Shown one piece after another: positions 20,923 through 22,561 of a DNA stretch of 22,561 nt. A program made the translations under genes and the position numbers. The stretch is from an uncultured Roseburia sp. (lineage in GTDB: Bacteria > Bacillota > Clostridia > Lachnospirales > Lachnospiraceae): positions 1 through 22,561 of the forward strand of contig CANTEO010000046.1 in assembly GCA_947652855.1 (NCBI GenBank), written 5' to 3'. How positions within the stretch are numbered: the stretch's first letter is position 1; each line of letters starts with the position of its first letter. The notes under the pieces were generated by a model. It worked only from the letters and a program-made list of their open reading frames with translations. It ran no database searches and was not told the origin of the DNA.

Positions 20923-20978
20923 AAAAAGCCACGGAATTTCATTTTGAGGCGTTCAAAATGGAGTTCCATGGCTTTTTT
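20923..20978. terminator. Long bidirectional terminator between lgt and the sensor kinase
   Basis: AAAAAGCCA (20923-20931) pairs with TGGCTTTTT (20969-20977). After one C-A mismatch, GGAATTTC (20933-20940) pairs with GGAGTTCC (20960-20967), with G-U pairs, and ATTTTGA (20941-20947) with TCAAAAT (20953-20959), leaving a 5-nt loop. About 24 bp flanked by an A-run on the left and a T-run on the right, so it can act on transcripts from both sides. It begins 1 nt after the lgt stop and ends 14 nt before the kinase stop. Confidence 0.9.
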
Positions 20979-20992
20979 GTTTCTTGCGTACA

Positions 20993-22411
20993 TTAGCGTT
21001 CCGGGTGAAACAGCGGCAGGGAGAAGATAAATTCTGTCCCCACGCCCTCCGTGCTGATGGCGTTGATGTTTTCTTTGTGCGCCTGGATGATTTCTTTTAC
21101 AATGGCAAGGCCAAGGCCGGTGCCTCGTTTGTCTTTTCCGCGTGAGATGTCTGTCTTATAAAAGCGTTCCCATATTTTTCCAAGGCTTTCTTTTGGGATG
21201 CCTATGCCCCGATCCTTGACGGAGACGAAAATCTTTTCATTTTTTATGGTCGTCTCTACTGTGATCGTGGTGTCAGAAGGGGAAAATTTAATGGCGTTGT
21301 CAATCAAATTGTAGACGACACGCTGTATTTTTCCCATGTCTGCCCAGGTCTCAAGGCTCTGCCCTGTCAGGATCAGCTCAAATGATATTCGCTTTTCTTT
21401 GCAGGTTCCCTCAAAGGTCAAAGCGGTCTGCTTAATCATGTTATTGATGTCAAACTTTGTGAGGTTTAAAATCAGGCCCCGTTTCCCATACCGATTTAAC
21501 TCCAGCAGGCTCTCCGTCAGCTTATTCAGGCGTTCCGTCTCAAATAGGATGATGCTTAGGTATTTTTCCTGATTCTCGACCGGTATCGTGCCGTCCAGCA
21601 TCGCCTCCACATACCCCTTGATGGAGGTGAGGGGAGAACGAAAATCATGCGAGACGTTTGAGACGAATTTGCGCTGGTCTTCTTCTAATGTGTTCAGTTC
21701 GTCAGCCATGCAGGTCAAAGAGGCGGCCAGGCATCCGATTTCATCGTTGGAATAAATCTTTACGGGACGCTGAAAGTTGCCCAGTGCGTATTCGTTGGCT
21801 GTCTCTGTGATTTTCCTGATCGGCAAAATGATGCGGAGCGCGAAGGCAAAGATCAGCGCAAAGGCGAATAGGAGCAGGACGGACAACGTAAAATATTGAA
21901 TGTTCAAAAAGCCGCCATTAAATGCAGTGAGCGTTTGCGTCGGCTTGTGCAGGACAACGTAGCCTCTGACTTTGTAGTTAATGGAAATGGGGGCGTACAC
22001 GCTCAAATGGTCTTCTGAAAAATATCCGTAGAAGGTTCCGGTTCGGCAGTAGCGGTTCTTAAAGTCACTGATGTTGAAATCGGAGATCAGTTCTGCGTCC
22101 TCTGGTTTCGTGTCTTTCCTGGAATGAATCAGGATTGCCCCATCTGTTCCCATGATCCAGATTTGGGAGGCTAGGTATGTGTCCAGGGCCGTTAGGCGTT
22201 CCTTAAAATCCGTTAAAGTCATGTTGTTGCTGAAATAGCTTCTGGCATATTCGGAGGAAATCAAATGCGCTTCTTTATAGAGATACGCAGCCTCCCGTTC
22301 TCTGATATAGGAATAGGAGAGCTTGGAGGTCAAAATGGAAATCACGAAAAATCCAATGATCCCAAAAGAGAGGTATCCTATAAAAAGTTTGAGGAACATG
22401 GTTTTTTTCAT
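20993..22411 (-). CDS. Membrane sensor histidine kinase of a two-component system
   Basis: The 472-aa product has TM1 (about 5-27), an extracytoplasmic sensor region (about 28-172), TM2 (about 173-196), a HAMP linker (about 197-245), a HisKA domain with phospho-acceptor His255 (NVSHDFRSPLTSIKGY), and a HATPase domain with N box YNLIDNAIKFS, G1 DRGIGIP (400-406), F box and G2 GTGLGLAIV (430-438). It is a complete class I kinase; the sensed signal is unknown. ATG 22411 is chosen because it follows the regulator stop by 5 nt and begins MKKTMFLKLF, a typical membrane start. In-frame codons up to 22471 overlap the regulator gene. No strong ribosome binding site is visible, so coupling to the regulator is likely. 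Confidence 0.93.
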   Translation of the reverse strand: MKKTMFLKLFIGYLSFGIIGFFVISILTSKLSYSYIREREAAYLYKEAHLISSEYARSYFSNNMTLTDFKERLTALDTYLASQIWIMGTDGAILIHSRKDTKPEDAELISDFNISDFKNRYCRTGTFYGYFSEDHLSVYAPISINYKVRGYVVLHKPTQTLTAFNGGFLNIQYFTLSVLLLFAFALIFAFALRIILPIRKITETANEYALGNFQRPVKIYSNDEIGCLAASLTCMADELNTLEEDQRKFVSNVSHDFRSPLTSIKGYVEAMLDGTIPVENQEKYLSIILFETERLNKLTESLLELNRYGKRGLILNLTKFDINNMIKQTALTFEGTCKEKRISFELILTGQSLETWADMGKIQRVVYNLIDNAIKFSPSDTTITVETTIKNEKIFVSVKDRGIGIPKESLGKIWERFYKTDISRGKDKRGTGLGLAIVKEIIQAHKENINAISTEGVGTEFIFSLPLFHPER

Positions 22412-22416
22412 GTCCG

Positions 22417-22548
22417 TCACCGAAAGACTTCGAATTTGTAGCCGATTCCCCATACGGTAGCCAGGCTCCAAAACGAATTGTCTTTTATTTTTTCACGGAG
22501 CCGTTTGACATGGACGTCCACTGTCCTTTTTCGTCCGAAGAGGCGGGT
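22417..22548 (-). CDS. Response regulator, C-terminal end of an OmpR/PhoB-type DNA-binding domain (partial)
   Basis: The last 43 residues include FGRKRTVDVHVKRLREKI, then FWSLATVWGIGYKFEVFR and the stop at 22417-22419. This is the recognition helix and C-terminal hairpin of an OmpR-type winged helix. The rest of the gene lies beyond the window. An in-frame TGA at 22549-22551 interrupts the frame just before the visible domain, where the family continues without a break; it may be a frameshift, a decayed gene or an error at a sequence end. It is cotranscribed with, and 5 nt upstream of, the sensor kinase, its likely partner. Confidence 0.75.
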   Translation of the reverse strand, partial: TRLFGRKRTVDVHVKRLREKIKDNSFWSLATVWGIGYKFEVFR

Positions 22549-22561
22549 TCATCTTGTAATT

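Overview
The window comes from a low- to mid-GC Firmicute, most likely class Clostridia and probably a Lachnospiraceae-type gut bacterium. This is inferred from strong AGGAGG-type ribosome binding sites, a zinc-type 61-aa S14, an L14e-like KOW gene between map and infA, an oversized 178-aa L17 and a YdiB-type shikimate dehydrogenase. No rRNA or other taxonomic marker gene is present, so genus is not called.

Layout. (1) 1-489: AT-rich C-terminal fragment of an adenosine-deaminase-fold protein with stop codons close to the window edge. (2) 558-2874: shikimate-pathway genes aroK, then a promoter, then a ydiB-like dehydrogenase and type I aroD. (3) 2889-13988: the S10 and spc ribosomal protein clusters in canonical order (rpsJ-rplC-rplD-rplW-rplB-rpsS-rplV-rpsC-rplP-rpmC-rpsQ-rplN-rplX-rplE-rpsN-rpsH-rplF-rplR-rpsE-rpmD-rplO-secY), led by a consensus-like promoter and a folded 5' leader. 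(4) 14083-16045: adk, map, a KOW RNA-binding protein gene and infA. (5) 16051-20000: a second strong promoter and the alpha cluster rpmJ-rpsM-rpsK-rpsD-rpoA-rplQ. (6) 20001-20122: structured 3' region and terminator. (7) 20157-20921: lgt, ending in a long bidirectional terminator that faces a convergent two-component system (sensor kinase plus the C-terminal end of its response regulator).

The genes mostly build the translation, transcription and secretion machinery: ribosomal proteins, RNA polymerase alpha, IF-1, SecY, adenylate kinase and methionine aminopeptidase. Coding sequences are ordinary. The less ordinary signal is between them. Several intercistronic spacers, most unusually long for such an operon (about 60-300 nt), carry compact hairpins. 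They lie upstream of rpsJ, rplC, rpsS, rplN, rplF, adk, rpsM, rpsD, rpoA and rplQ, and after rplQ. The most elaborate is the rpsJ leader, which has a 16-bp long-range helix enclosing two hairpins and an upstream segment complementary to the rpsJ Shine-Dalgarno region. These are the best candidates for undescribed regulatory RNA here; no wholly new protein system was seen.

Caution: frame breaks occur within about 50 nt of the left edge and 15 nt of the right edge. This is compatible with gene decay but also with errors at contig ends.
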